Shown here one piece after another: positions 1-6,083 of a DNA stretch of 6,083 nt. Where the stretch lies: positions 1-6,083 of the forward strand of contig JAKSBO010000035.1 in the NCBI GenBank assembly GCA_022361095.1, read 5' to 3'. Position 1 is the first letter of the stretch. Each line of letters starts with the position of its first letter. The DNA is from Desulfobacterales bacterium. Lineage in GTDB: Bacteria; Desulfobacterota; Desulfobacteria; Desulfobacterales; Desulfobacteraceae. The notes beneath the pieces are model-generated. The model searched no databases, was not told where the DNA came from, and saw only the letters and a program-made list of their open reading frames with translations. Both the position numbers and the translations under genes were made by a program.

Positions 1-140
1 ATCTATTCATTAACTGGGTCTAAGCTGAATTCTTCGACGCCATCGTATTTTATTTCAAATCATTGGGTATTGTCTTTAAACAGCGGGTATTCATTTTTCG
101 CGGCCTTTTATCTGCCCTCATAAATTCAAAATTACTGATT

Positions 141-160
141 TATAATGTTGACAATATTGT
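141..160 (+). promoter_or_regulatory. Promoter-like words and small palindrome before the CarD-family gene
   Basis: A perfect -10 word TATAAT lies at 141-146 and a perfect -35 word TTGACA at 148-153, but in the wrong order to form one promoter. TATAAT has no good -35 about 17 bases upstream, and TTGACA has no good -10 about 17 bases downstream (171-176 reads ttctct). A 10-base palindrome ACAATATTGT (151-160) overlaps the TTGACA. The most likely reading is a promoter using TATAAT with a weak -35, giving a leader of about 70 bases. The palindrome could be a binding site. This is inference from sequence words only. Confidence 0.28.
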
Positions 161-210
161 TTAGATATGGTTCTCTGCCTGAGAATGGATAACGTGTATC
201 TATAAATAAT

Positions 211-218
211 AAGGTAGG
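211..218 (+). promoter_or_regulatory. Ribosome binding site for the CarD-family gene
   Basis: The purine-rich stretch AAGGTAGG ends 5 bases before the ATG at 224. It supports that start codon over any internal Met. No other good Shine-Dalgarno match precedes a nearby in-frame start. Confidence 0.65.
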
Positions 219-223
219 CATAA

Positions 224-760
224 ATGGCAAAACAATCTGGGACAACCAAGGCTAAAGAAAATAGCAAGTCAACCAAAACAGCGTTTTCAAAAGGCGACAT
301 GGCGGTTTACCCTGCCCACGGTGTCGGCTGTATTGAATCCATCGAAAGCCAGGAGATCAATGGGGATACCATGAATTTCTACATGATGAAAATTGTGGAA
401 AACGGCATGACGATCATGATCCCTACATCCAATGTTGAATCCGTAGGATTGCGGGAAGTAATCCCTGAGAAGGAAGTGCCCCAGGTCTACGAGGTTATGC
501 AGAAAAAGGCCCAAGCCAGTGACAACCAGACCTGGAACCGTCGTTACAGAGAGTACATGGACAAGATTAAAACCGGTTCCATCTATGATGTGGCCGAGGT
601 GTTCAGGGATCTTTTCCAGCTTAAACTTGAAAAAGACCTTAGTTTCGGCGAAAGAAAACTTCTTGATACGGCCCAGAATCTTCTGGTGCAGGAACTTTCC
701 ATGGCCAAAGATGTTGATGAAGCGCACATGATACAAGAGATAGAAAATCTGTTCAACTAA
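224..760 (+). CDS. CarD/CdnL-family transcriptional regulator (RNA polymerase-binding)
   Basis: Encodes 178 residues. Family members bind the RNA polymerase beta subunit through an N-terminal Tudor-like (RID) domain and stabilise open promoter complexes, notably at rRNA and growth promoters, through a helical C-terminal DNA-contacting domain. Here the RID domain covers about residues 21-80, beginning FSKGD and the family motif YPAHGVG (29-35), with IPTSN at 66-70. The helical part spans about 85-178 and includes the conserved WNRRYRE block (104-110) and the AEVFRDL helix (124-130). W104 matches in position the Trp that CarD proteins insert next to the -10 element. The length is close to CdnL (about 160-180 residues) and lacks the long HMGA-like tail of Myxococcus CarD, so it is CdnL-like. 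Residues 1-20 are a Lys/Ser/Thr-rich, probably disordered extension. It is followed by its own strong terminator, so it is probably monocistronic. Confidence 0.95.
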   Translation: MAKQSGTTKAKENSKSTKTAFSKGDMAVYPAHGVGCIESIESQEINGDTMNFYMMKIVENGMTIMIPTSNVESVGLREVIPEKEVPQVYEVMQKKAQASDNQTWNRRYREYMDKIKTGSIYDVAEVFRDLFQLKLEKDLSFGERKLLDTAQNLLVQELSMAKDVDEAHMIQEIENLFN

Positions 761-790
761 ATGCCTTAATTTTTTGATAACACAAACATG

Positions 791-823
791 CCGGCAGGTG
801 TCACCTGCCGGTTTTGTATTTTT
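791..823 (+). terminator. Rho-independent terminator between the CarD-family gene and rluD
   Basis: A perfect 9-bp GC-rich stem CCGGCAGGT (791-799) / ACCTGCCGG (803-811) with a GTC loop is followed directly by the T-rich run ttttgtattttt (812-823). It lies 30 bases after the CarD-family stop codon and is a textbook intrinsic terminator. The T-run ends one base before the ATG at 825, so it also occupies the place where the ribosome binding site of the next gene should be. Confidence 0.85.
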
Positions 824-824
824 C

Positions 825-1760
825 ATGAACATAAAGATCGAAATACAGCCTGATCAGGCAGGTCTCAGGCTTGACCAGGCGGTCGCTGCTTTTCATTCCC
901 AACTATCCCGTTCCAGGATTTCAAAATTGATCCGCCAGGGGGTGATTCTGGTAAACCACGAATGCAAACGCCCTGGGTATAAGGTTAAGCCCAAAGATGT
1001 GATTGAAGGCGACCTCCCCTCATCCGGCCGTTCAAATGGAAAACCTCTGCCCCCGGAATCCATCCCTTTGAATATCCTTTACGAGGATGACCACATTCTG
1101 ATGGTTGATAAACCTGCAGGGCTTGTGGTGCATCCCGGTGCAGGGAATGAGTCGGGTACCCTGGTCAATGCCCTGATGGCCCACCATCCGGTTTTTAGCG
1201 AGCAAGGTTGGGACAGGGCGCGTCCAGGCATCGTCCACCGCCTGGATAAAGACACCTCCGGGCTGATGGTCATTGCCAAAACCTTGAAGTCATTTGAATT
1301 TCTCCAAAAAGAATTTAAGCAAAGGCGGGTAAAAAAACATTATCTGGCTTTGGTCCGGGGTAAAAATATTCCCGATGCAGGGGGGATTGTGCGGCCCATC
1401 GGCAGGCATCCCTACTACCGCAAACGCATGGCCGTTCTGGATGAAAACGGCAGATACGCAAAAACCCGATTCCGTGTAATCAAACGATTTAGTGCCGGGT
1501 GTCTTATGGATGTCCGGCTTTATACCGGCAGAACCCATCAGATTCGGGTCCATTTTTATGACCAGGGCATGCCCCTTTTCGGCGACTGCATTTACCAGGA
1601 TAGGCGGTTTAGAAAAAAAGACCCCATGGCACCGCGCCAGATGCTTCATTCCCGGGCTTTGTCCTTTCGTCATCCCTATTCAGGTGTGCGGCTCTCTTTT
1701 AAGGCGCCCATGCCCGAAGATTTCAAAACCACGTTACGGCATCTATCCGATGCGTCTTGA
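825..1760 (+). CDS. rluD: RluA/RluD-family 23S rRNA pseudouridine synthase
   Basis: Encodes 311 residues. RluD isomerises uridines to pseudouridine in helix 69 of 23S rRNA (U1911, U1915 and U1917 in E. coli). An S4 RNA-binding domain lies at about residues 13-62 (RLDQAVAAF, then SRSRISKLIRQGVILVN). The catalytic domain follows from about 83: YEDDHILMVDKPAGLVVHPG (86-105), then the active-site motif HRLDKDTSGL (138-147) with catalytic Asp141, and GRTHQIRVH (235-243). The length and the N-terminal S4 domain fit RluD better than the S4-less RluA; RluC or a broader RluD-like paralogue is possible. The start at 825 is chosen because it precedes the S4 domain directly. The frame is open back to a TTG at 774, but that would put the terminator hairpin inside the gene. 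No Shine-Dalgarno is visible before 825. The MFS gene starts 9 bases after the stop. Confidence 0.93.
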   Translation: MNIKIEIQPDQAGLRLDQAVAAFHSQLSRSRISKLIRQGVILVNHECKRPGYKVKPKDVIEGDLPSSGRSNGKPLPPESIPLNILYEDDHILMVDKPAGLVVHPGAGNESGTLVNALMAHHPVFSEQGWDRARPGIVHRLDKDTSGLMVIAKTLKSFEFLQKEFKQRRVKKHYLALVRGKNIPDAGGIVRPIGRHPYYRKRMAVLDENGRYAKTRFRVIKRFSAGCLMDVRLYTGRTHQIRVHFYDQGMPLFGDCIYQDRRFRKKDPMAPRQMLHSRALSFRHPYSGVRLSFKAPMPEDFKTTLRHLSDAS

Positions 1761-1769
1761 CAGAAATTA

Positions 1770-2933
1770 ATGACGCCCAAAACCCTGAAAATGATGTGCC
1801 TTCTGGCGCTGCTGGCAGCGTTTCCGCCGTTATCAACGGACATGTATCTACCGGCGTTGCCTTTGCTCCAAAAAACTTGGCAGCAGCCTATGTCCCTGGT
1901 CAATCTTACCCTGAGCGGGTTTTTCATCGGGTTCTGTTTCAGTATGCTGCTGTACGGTCCCCTGTCTGATAAATACGGTCGAAGGCCCCCGCTTATGTTC
2001 GGCATCATCATCTATATTGCCGCAAGTTTTGCAAGTGGTTTTGTGGACGGTATTTATCACCTTATTTTGTTCAGGGTGCTGCAGGGGATAGGGGCGTCAT
2101 CCGGGGTGGTGATCTCCATGGCCATTACCAAGGACTTGTATGAAGGGCAGCAGCGCCAGTACATACTTGCTTATATGGCGGTGATCATGGCCCTGGCACC
2201 CATGTTGGCGCCCGTGTTCGGCGGATTGATCATGGCCCGGCTCTCCTGGCACTGGGTGTTCTTTGTTCAGGCCGCCATGGGGATGATTGCCCTTGGCGGG
2301 GTGTTCCGCCTAAAGGAACCTTTGCAGGAGCCTGAGCATGTGAGCGTCCTTGAAACCATGGGATTGTACCTGAAACTCTTTGGCAATCGGCGATACATTG
2401 GCCTTGTGCTCCTTTTTTCCGTTATTGTTTTACCCCATTTTTCTTTTATCGGATCCGCGTCAAATATCTACATTTCCCGGTTTGGTATGTCGGAGCAGGT
2501 ATTCAGTTATTTTTTTGCGTTCAATGCCGCGGCCATCATGGCGGGCTCCTTTATGTGTACGAGGATTCAGCAACGCATCTGTTCTGATAAAATTGTGACC
2601 GTCGGCTTTGCAGGAATACTGGTTGCCGGCCTGTTAATGCATGCCGATCTGGTGCCGGGGCCCTGGGCGCTTGCCCTGCCCATGGCCCTGGCCTCTTTTT
2701 TCTTTGGTTTAAGCCGGCCGCCAAGCAGTCATCTGGTGCTCTTGCAGGTTGACCAGGGTGCGGGAACCGCCTCTTCTCTTATGATTTTTCTCTATTTTAT
2801 TGTGGCTGCATTCGCCATGTGGTTTATCTCCCTTGACTGGGCCGACACCATTCATATGATCGCCCGGCTGGCTATTTTTTCTTCATTTTTTGTTCTTGTG
2901 ATATGGTTGCCGATGGTAAAAAAATTGATTTGA
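1770..2933 (+). CDS. MFS transporter, Bcr/CflA drug-efflux family
   Basis: Encodes 387 residues, the usual size for this 12-helix inner-membrane proton antiporter family. Members export bicyclomycin, chloramphenicol, sulfonamides or small metabolites such as cysteine; the substrate here cannot be read from sequence. Family marks: STDMYLPALP at the end of the first helix (22-31); MFS motif A GPLSDKYGRRPP in the helix 2-3 loop (63-74); LFRVLQGIGASSG at 100-112 with the motif B Arg102; the motif C-like ALAPMLAPVFGG (141-152); and the Bcr-type segment around RPPSSHL...GAGTASSLM (316-338). About a dozen hydrophobic stretches run along the protein, and a charged central loop (about 180-200) separates the two halves. 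The ATG at 1770 has no clear Shine-Dalgarno; the closest alternatives are ATGs at 1791 and 1794, no better placed. The 9-base gap after rluD suggests co-transcription and perhaps translational coupling. Confidence 0.92.
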   Translation: MTPKTLKMMCLLALLAAFPPLSTDMYLPALPLLQKTWQQPMSLVNLTLSGFFIGFCFSMLLYGPLSDKYGRRPPLMFGIIIYIAASFASGFVDGIYHLILFRVLQGIGASSGVVISMAITKDLYEGQQRQYILAYMAVIMALAPMLAPVFGGLIMARLSWHWVFFVQAAMGMIALGGVFRLKEPLQEPEHVSVLETMGLYLKLFGNRRYIGLVLLFSVIVLPHFSFIGSASNIYISRFGMSEQVFSYFFAFNAAAIMAGSFMCTRIQQRICSDKIVTVGFAGILVAGLLMHADLVPGPWALALPMALASFFFGLSRPPSSHLVLLQVDQGAGTASSLMIFLYFIVAAFAMWFISLDWADTIHMIARLAIFSSFFVLVIWLPMVKKLI

Positions 2934-2952
2934 ACAAAAAATAGAGGGGGCC

Positions 2953-2986
2953 GGCAAACACCTGGCTGTTTGTTACGTAATTTTTT
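2953..2986 (+). terminator. Weak terminator-like hairpin after the MFS gene
   Basis: CAAACA (2955-2960) and TGTTTG (2967-2972) can pair around a CCTGGC loop, extended by two G-U pairs at the base. TTACGTAA then separates the stem from a run of six T (2981-2986). The stem is short and AT-rich and the T-run is displaced by 8 bases, so termination here would be inefficient at best. I see no stronger terminator between the MFS stop and the next gene. Confidence 0.25.
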
Positions 2987-3012
2987 ATCTGCAGATAACG
3001 TTTTTGCGCAAA
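2973..3012. promoter_or_regulatory. Cluster of perfect short palindromes upstream of the DUF748 gene
   Basis: Three perfect palindromes sit within 40 bases: TTACGTAA (2973-2980), TTATCTGCAGATAA (2985-2998) and TTTGCGCAAA (3003-3012). Their centres are 15 and 16 bases apart, and the hairpin at 2955-2972 lies just before them. The cluster is in the only sizeable gap in front of the DUF748 gene, roughly 80-115 bases before its start, where operators would be expected. I do not recognise the motif of a specific regulator, so an operator role is inferred from symmetry and position only. Confidence 0.35.
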
Positions 3013-3032
3013 GGTATATGCCGTGATATATA
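3004..3032 (+). promoter_or_regulatory. Possible sigma70-type promoter for the DUF748 gene
   Basis: TTGCGC (3004-3009) and TATATA (3027-3032) are separated by 17 bases and would start transcription about 50 bases before the gene. The -35 matches the consensus at only three positions and the -10 at four, so this is weak. The -35 word overlaps the palindrome TTTGCGCAAA, which would let a bound repressor compete with polymerase if both sites are real. Confidence 0.22.
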
Positions 3033-3079
3033 TGGCCCTAAGCGTTATGGAAGTATTACCAATGGGAATCTGTCTGCCT

Positions 3080-3084
3080 GGGAG
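3080..3084 (+). promoter_or_regulatory. Ribosome binding site for the DUF748 gene
   Basis: GGGAG lies 5 bases before the ATG at 3090 and only 2 bases before an adjacent in-frame ATG at 3087. The spacing favours 3090 as the true start; the difference is one Met. Confidence 0.55.
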
Positions 3085-3089
3085 AAATG

Positions 3090-6083
3090 ATGAAGAAATA
3101 TGTTACGTTAAAAACAGTCGCTTTAAGTGTTGCCATGCTATTTGTTCTTTATTTTCTTTTGACAGGGCTTGTCGCTCCTTGGGCCGGAAAACGCATTGCT
3201 GTAAACTTTTTGACAAACGCGCTTGGAAGGCAAACTCGGATTGAATCCATAACATTTAATCCATTTACCCTGGAAACCCGGATTAGAAATTTTACCATTG
3301 AAAGTAACATCAGTGGAGAGAATTTGATCTCGGTTCAGGAACTTTATCTCAATCTGTCAACCGCCTCCCTGCTTCACCTGGCCCCGGTGCTTTCGGATAT
3401 TCAGGTGACGGCGCCTAAGCTTTCCCTTCATTTAAACAAAGACAACACCTTCAATATCTCAGATCTGCTTGACGGAAAAAAGGAAAACGCCGTAACGGAG
3501 CCGGACTCCGTAGAAGATGAGCCCAGGGCTTGGTTTGAATTCAGCGTGTCTAATGTAAAAATTACGGACGGGGCACTGGTTTTCACCGATCATATCCGTT
3601 CCGTTACCCATTCAGTGGCACAGTTAAATGTTGACCTGCCCTTTGTCAGCACCATGGAAAAGGATGTGGCAACACCGGTAAAAGCCGTTTTGAACTGTCT
3701 GGTGGATAAGGCCCGGATGGATATCAATGTTGCCGGGGTGCCCTTTGATGCCACCCGGAACATGTCGTTTTCACTGAATATGCTGCCCCTGGATCTCAAT
3801 GTTTTTACGCCCTATCTAGATCTGCCCGTGCCCTATAAAATTAAATCCGCCGGTGCCCTTGCCGTAATTGTGTCTGGCGAATATGAGATCACGGCAGGAA
3901 AAACCGTTGCAGACCAAAGGCTTGCCGTCAAGCTGCAGGCTTTGCTGAACAATTTTGATCTGGACAATGTTGCCGGGGGTGATTTGTTTGCCTGTCCTCG
4001 GTTGAAGGTGGAAGCCTCATCACAGAATATATTTGATATGGATTTCCTGGTGGACGAGGTGGTCATTGACCACGCCTCTGTGTTTATTGAACGCAATGCC
4101 CAGGGGGACATTAACCTCGTTCCCCCGGGGAAGGGGGCGAAAGAGGCAGATCCCCCAAAGGCGCCTGCCCAAACACCGGACAGGTTAAACGTTATTGCCC
4201 AGGCCGATACGGCTGTATCCAAAGATGCAGAGGTGGGCCTTGGGGACGTGCATAGGGCCCAGGTTCAGGTTAACCGGGATAAAAAAGGCGGGAAGGACCC
4301 GCTTGCTGAGATTGGACTGCCCCTGAAAACAGAGCAAGATTCGGGGGGCGAAACCATAACAGTCGCGCCTGTGCAGCCAAAACAGGCAACGCCGAAACAG
4401 GTTGAGCCGGGCGCCTCTGCCCCTGCATGGGCTGTCACGATTAATAAAACGGTTTTAGCCAAGTGTCAGGTACAGTTCACTGATCTCGCTAAAAATGAGC
4501 CGGTGAACGTGGTTCTGAAAGACATTGGTGTCACGGTTGAAAATATCACCACAAAAAAAGGGGAAAAATCAGCCTTCAAGGCATCCATGACCAATAAAGG
4601 CAAAGGGGAGATCAACCTTGACGGATTTTTTGATATTTCCGGGCCTGCGGCAACCGTAAACATAGACGTCAGCCGGATTGACGTGAATACGGCAGAGCCC
4701 TATTTTACAGACCTTTTAAACATTTCAATATCCAAAGGCTATCTTAACACCAAGGGTGTCGTGATTGTAACGCCGGCCAAAAAGAGAAGTAATCCGCCAA
4801 ATGTTACATACAAAGGCCGGGTTTCCCTTAATGATTTTTTGTCTAAAAACAAGGTGGATGACTCCGATTTTTTTTCATGCAAATCGCTGTATGCCGCGGG
4901 TATGGATATTTCCGTAAATCCCATGAAGGTTGTGATTGATCAAATTGCGCTGACCGACTTTTACCAGCGGGCCGTACTGAACCGAAATGCCCAGCTCAAT
5001 TATACGCAGATCATGGTGGCACAACCCGAAGAGAAGGGTGTGGCAAAAGGTAACCCCAAGGCACCGTCAGGTAAGGGCGGCGGTGAAATGCCCGATATCC
5101 GCATTAATGCCATTACCCTTCAGGGGGGGCATATCAATTTCAGCGATTATTTTACCCAACCCAATTTTACCGCCAATATGACCGAGATTGCCGGCAGCCT
5201 CACGGGCCTGTCATCCAAAGGGCAGACCCATGCCCAACTTGTACTCAAAGGTGTCCATGGCAGGTATGCACCTTTGGATATCACCGGTGAGCTGGACCCT
5301 TTAAAGGACAAACCCTTTATTGATCTGACCATCTCTTTTAAAAATATTGAGCTGCCTAAATTCAATGTGTATTCCAAAAAGTTTTTGGGGTATGAGATTG
5401 AAAAGGGAAAATTGATCTTGGATCTGCATTATAATATAGACGGGGATCAGCTTAATTCAAAGAATCGTGTCCTGTTTGATCAATTGACCCTGGGCAAGAA
5501 AGTGGCCAGTAAAGACGCCACCTCTCTTCCTTTGGAATTTGCCGTTTCCCTGCTTAAAAATTCCAAAGGGGAGATTGACCTGGATCTGCCCATCACAGGG
5601 GATCTCAGTGATCCCAAATTTCATTTCGGAAAGGTTGCGGGAACGGTTCTGAAAAATTTCATTATGGGGATTGTAACGGCCCCGTTTAAATTCCTTGGCA
5701 ATCTTGTGGGGGCCGGCAGTGGTCAGGATCTGGGATATGTGGTGTTTGATCCGGGAAAAAGTTTGCTGGATCAGGTCCAGAAAGAAAAACTGGACAAGCT
5801 TGCGGCCGTGCTGGGTAAGAAACCGAAATTGAAACTTGAAATCATGAGCCGGTACAATCCGCTTAAAGACGCCGGGCAACTCAGATATGAGGCCTATGAA
5901 GCCATGGTATTATCCATGGACAAAAAATTACCTGAAGATGGTACGGTGAGACTTGATGATCTGGAGGAAGAGAAACGTATCCGGCTTATTAAAGCCTCCT
6001 ATGACATGGCCGAGTTTCCCAAGCCCAGGGATGGGTCCGGCAAGGAAAAAGAGTTGAGCCCGGATGAAAAAGAAAAGCTTCTG
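3090..6083 (+). CDS. DUF748 (AsmA-like) envelope protein, 3' end cut by the window
   Basis: One frame stays open for 998 codons to the last base with no stop, so the C-terminus lies outside. Numbering is from the ATG at 3090. A short basic start (MKKY) and one hydrophobic helix (about 9-29) suggest an inner-membrane anchor with the rest periplasmic. LGR (45-47) and FNPFTL (56-61) match the usual start of DUF748/AsmA-like proteins. Three similar beta-rich modules follow, with F-T/S-D motifs at 165-167, 463-465 and 684-686, each preceded by a charged or Pro/Lys-rich linker (about 129-147, 345-446, 643-666). The DUF748 hallmark is at 813-847: LPLEFAVSLL, then KGEIDLDLPITGDLSDPKF. It is followed by a TAPFKFLGNLVG helix (863-874) and a V-x-F-D-P-G-K-S segment (884-891). 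AsmA-like proteins are proposed to carry or organise lipids between membranes; DUF748 members are largely uncharacterised, so function here is unknown. No frameshift is seen. Confidence 0.9.
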   Translation, partial: MKKYVTLKTVALSVAMLFVLYFLLTGLVAPWAGKRIAVNFLTNALGRQTRIESITFNPFTLETRIRNFTIESNISGENLISVQELYLNLSTASLLHLAPVLSDIQVTAPKLSLHLNKDNTFNISDLLDGKKENAVTEPDSVEDEPRAWFEFSVSNVKITDGALVFTDHIRSVTHSVAQLNVDLPFVSTMEKDVATPVKAVLNCLVDKARMDINVAGVPFDATRNMSFSLNMLPLDLNVFTPYLDLPVPYKIKSAGALAVIVSGEYEITAGKTVADQRLAVKLQALLNNFDLDNVAGGDLFACPRLKVEASSQNIFDMDFLVDEVVIDHASVFIERNAQGDINLVPPGKGAKEADPPKAPAQTPDRLNVIAQADTAVSKDAEVGLGDVHRAQVQVNRDKKGGKDPLAEIGLPLKTEQDSGGETITVAPVQPKQATPKQVEPGASAPAWAVTINKTVLAKCQVQFTDLAKNEPVNVVLKDIGVTVENITTKKGEKSAFKASMTNKGKGEINLDGFFDISGPAATVNIDVSRIDVNTAEPYFTDLLNISISKGYLNTKGVVIVTPAKKRSNPPNVTYKGRVSLNDFLSKNKVDDSDFFSCKSLYAAGMDISVNPMKVVIDQIALTDFYQRAVLNRNAQLNYTQIMVAQPEEKGVAKGNPKAPSGKGGGEMPDIRINAITLQGGHINFSDYFTQPNFTANMTEIAGSLTGLSSKGQTHAQLVLKGVHGRYAPLDITGELDPLKDKPFIDLTISFKNIELPKFNVYSKKFLGYEIEKGKLILDLHYNIDGDQLNSKNRVLFDQLTLGKKVASKDATSLPLEFAVSLLKNSKGEIDLDLPITGDLSDPKFHFGKVAGTVLKNFIMGIVTAPFKFLGNLVGAGSGQDLGYVVFDPGKSLLDQVQKEKLDKLAAVLGKKPKLKLEIMSRYNPLKDAGQLRYEAYEAMVLSMDKKLPEDGTVRLDDLEEEKRIRLIKASYDMAEFPKPRDGSGKEKELSPDEKEKLL

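Larger units (their letters stand above)
1..223. other. AT-rich intergenic leader upstream of the CarD-family gene
   Basis: I see no convincing gene in this stretch. One + strand frame is open from base 1 to a TAA at 121-123 (40 codons), but its serine- and aromatic-rich translation resembles no family I know. A run that short is easily open by chance, so it could be the tail of an upstream gene or nothing. A direct repeat GGGTATT occurs at 65-71 and 85-91, 20 bases apart. The right half (120-223) is AT-rich and carries the promoter-like words and ribosome binding site listed separately. Confidence 0.5.

Noticed and set aside
65..91. Direct repeat GGGTATT with 20-base periodicity, as a possible regulator site
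   Set aside because: There are only two 7-base copies, with no symmetry, and they lie well upstream of the promoter-like words, so chance is the simplest explanation.
1..123. Open + strand frame of 40 codons ending at TAA 121-123, possible tail of an upstream gene
   Set aside because: It is too short to be meaningful in AT-rich DNA, its composition is odd (Ser- and aromatic-rich) and it matches no family I recognise, so it is mentioned only under the leader region.
774..824. N-terminal extension of RluD from a TTG at 774
   Set aside because: The extra 17 codons would include the terminator hairpin and T-tract, encode nothing resembling the family N-terminus, and have no Shine-Dalgarno.
287..832. 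181-codon open frame on the - strand
   Set aside because: It lies antisense over the CarD-family gene and its terminator, with His/Phe-rich translation typical of an antisense shadow and no recognisable domain.
3023..3244. 73-codon + strand frame starting in the spacer before the DUF748 gene
   Set aside because: It starts at GTG without a ribosome binding site, overlaps the DUF748 gene by about 155 bases in another frame and has a Cys/Arg-rich translation typical of a wrong frame.
5457..5879. 140-codon open frame on the - strand
   Set aside because: It is antisense to the continuous DUF748 coding frame, has no recognisable domain and is one of several - strand shadows across 3590-5879.
3090..6083. 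Possibility that this stretch is non-coding or a decayed gene, since only short frames with both a start and a stop occur within it
   Set aside because: The frame from 3090 has no stop for 998 codons and carries clear DUF748 motifs; it simply runs past the window edge.

Overview
The window holds four genes, all on the + strand: a CarD/CdnL-family transcription regulator, an RluD-type 23S rRNA pseudouridine synthase, a Bcr/CflA-type MFS efflux transporter, and a very long DUF748 (AsmA-like) envelope protein that runs off the right edge. Intermediate base composition, the CarD-type regulator and a large DUF748 protein with a periplasmic-type layout point to a Gram-negative (diderm) bacterium. 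A Desulfobacterota/Desulfobacter-like sulfate reducer would fit, but that placement is an impression from protein style and was not tested by any search.

Layout. Bases 1-223 are an AT-rich leader with no convincing gene, holding promoter-like words and a good ribosome binding site for the CarD-family gene (224-760). A strong intrinsic terminator (791-823) follows that gene, and its T-tract ends one base before the ATG of the pseudouridine synthase gene (825-1760). The MFS gene (1770-2933) starts 9 bases after the synthase stop, so these two probably share a transcript. A spacer of about 155 bases (2934-3089) holds a weak hairpin and a run of short perfect palindromes, which may be operator or promoter DNA for the next gene. 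From 3090 a single frame stays open to the last base (998 codons). It encodes an N-terminally anchored, largely periplasmic protein with three recurring beta-rich modules, Pro/Lys-rich linkers and the C-terminal signature of DUF748 proteins.

How they fit together. No pathway links the four genes. CarD-type proteins tune transcription initiation at rRNA and other housekeeping promoters, and RluD modifies the large ribosomal subunit, so the first two share a loose ribosome/growth theme. The transporter and the DUF748 protein act in the envelope. I found no mobile element, CRISPR array, tRNA, rRNA, toxin-antitoxin pair or defence system. The least understood part is the DUF748 protein and its palindrome-rich upstream spacer; the rest looks like ordinary chromosomal housekeeping DNA.
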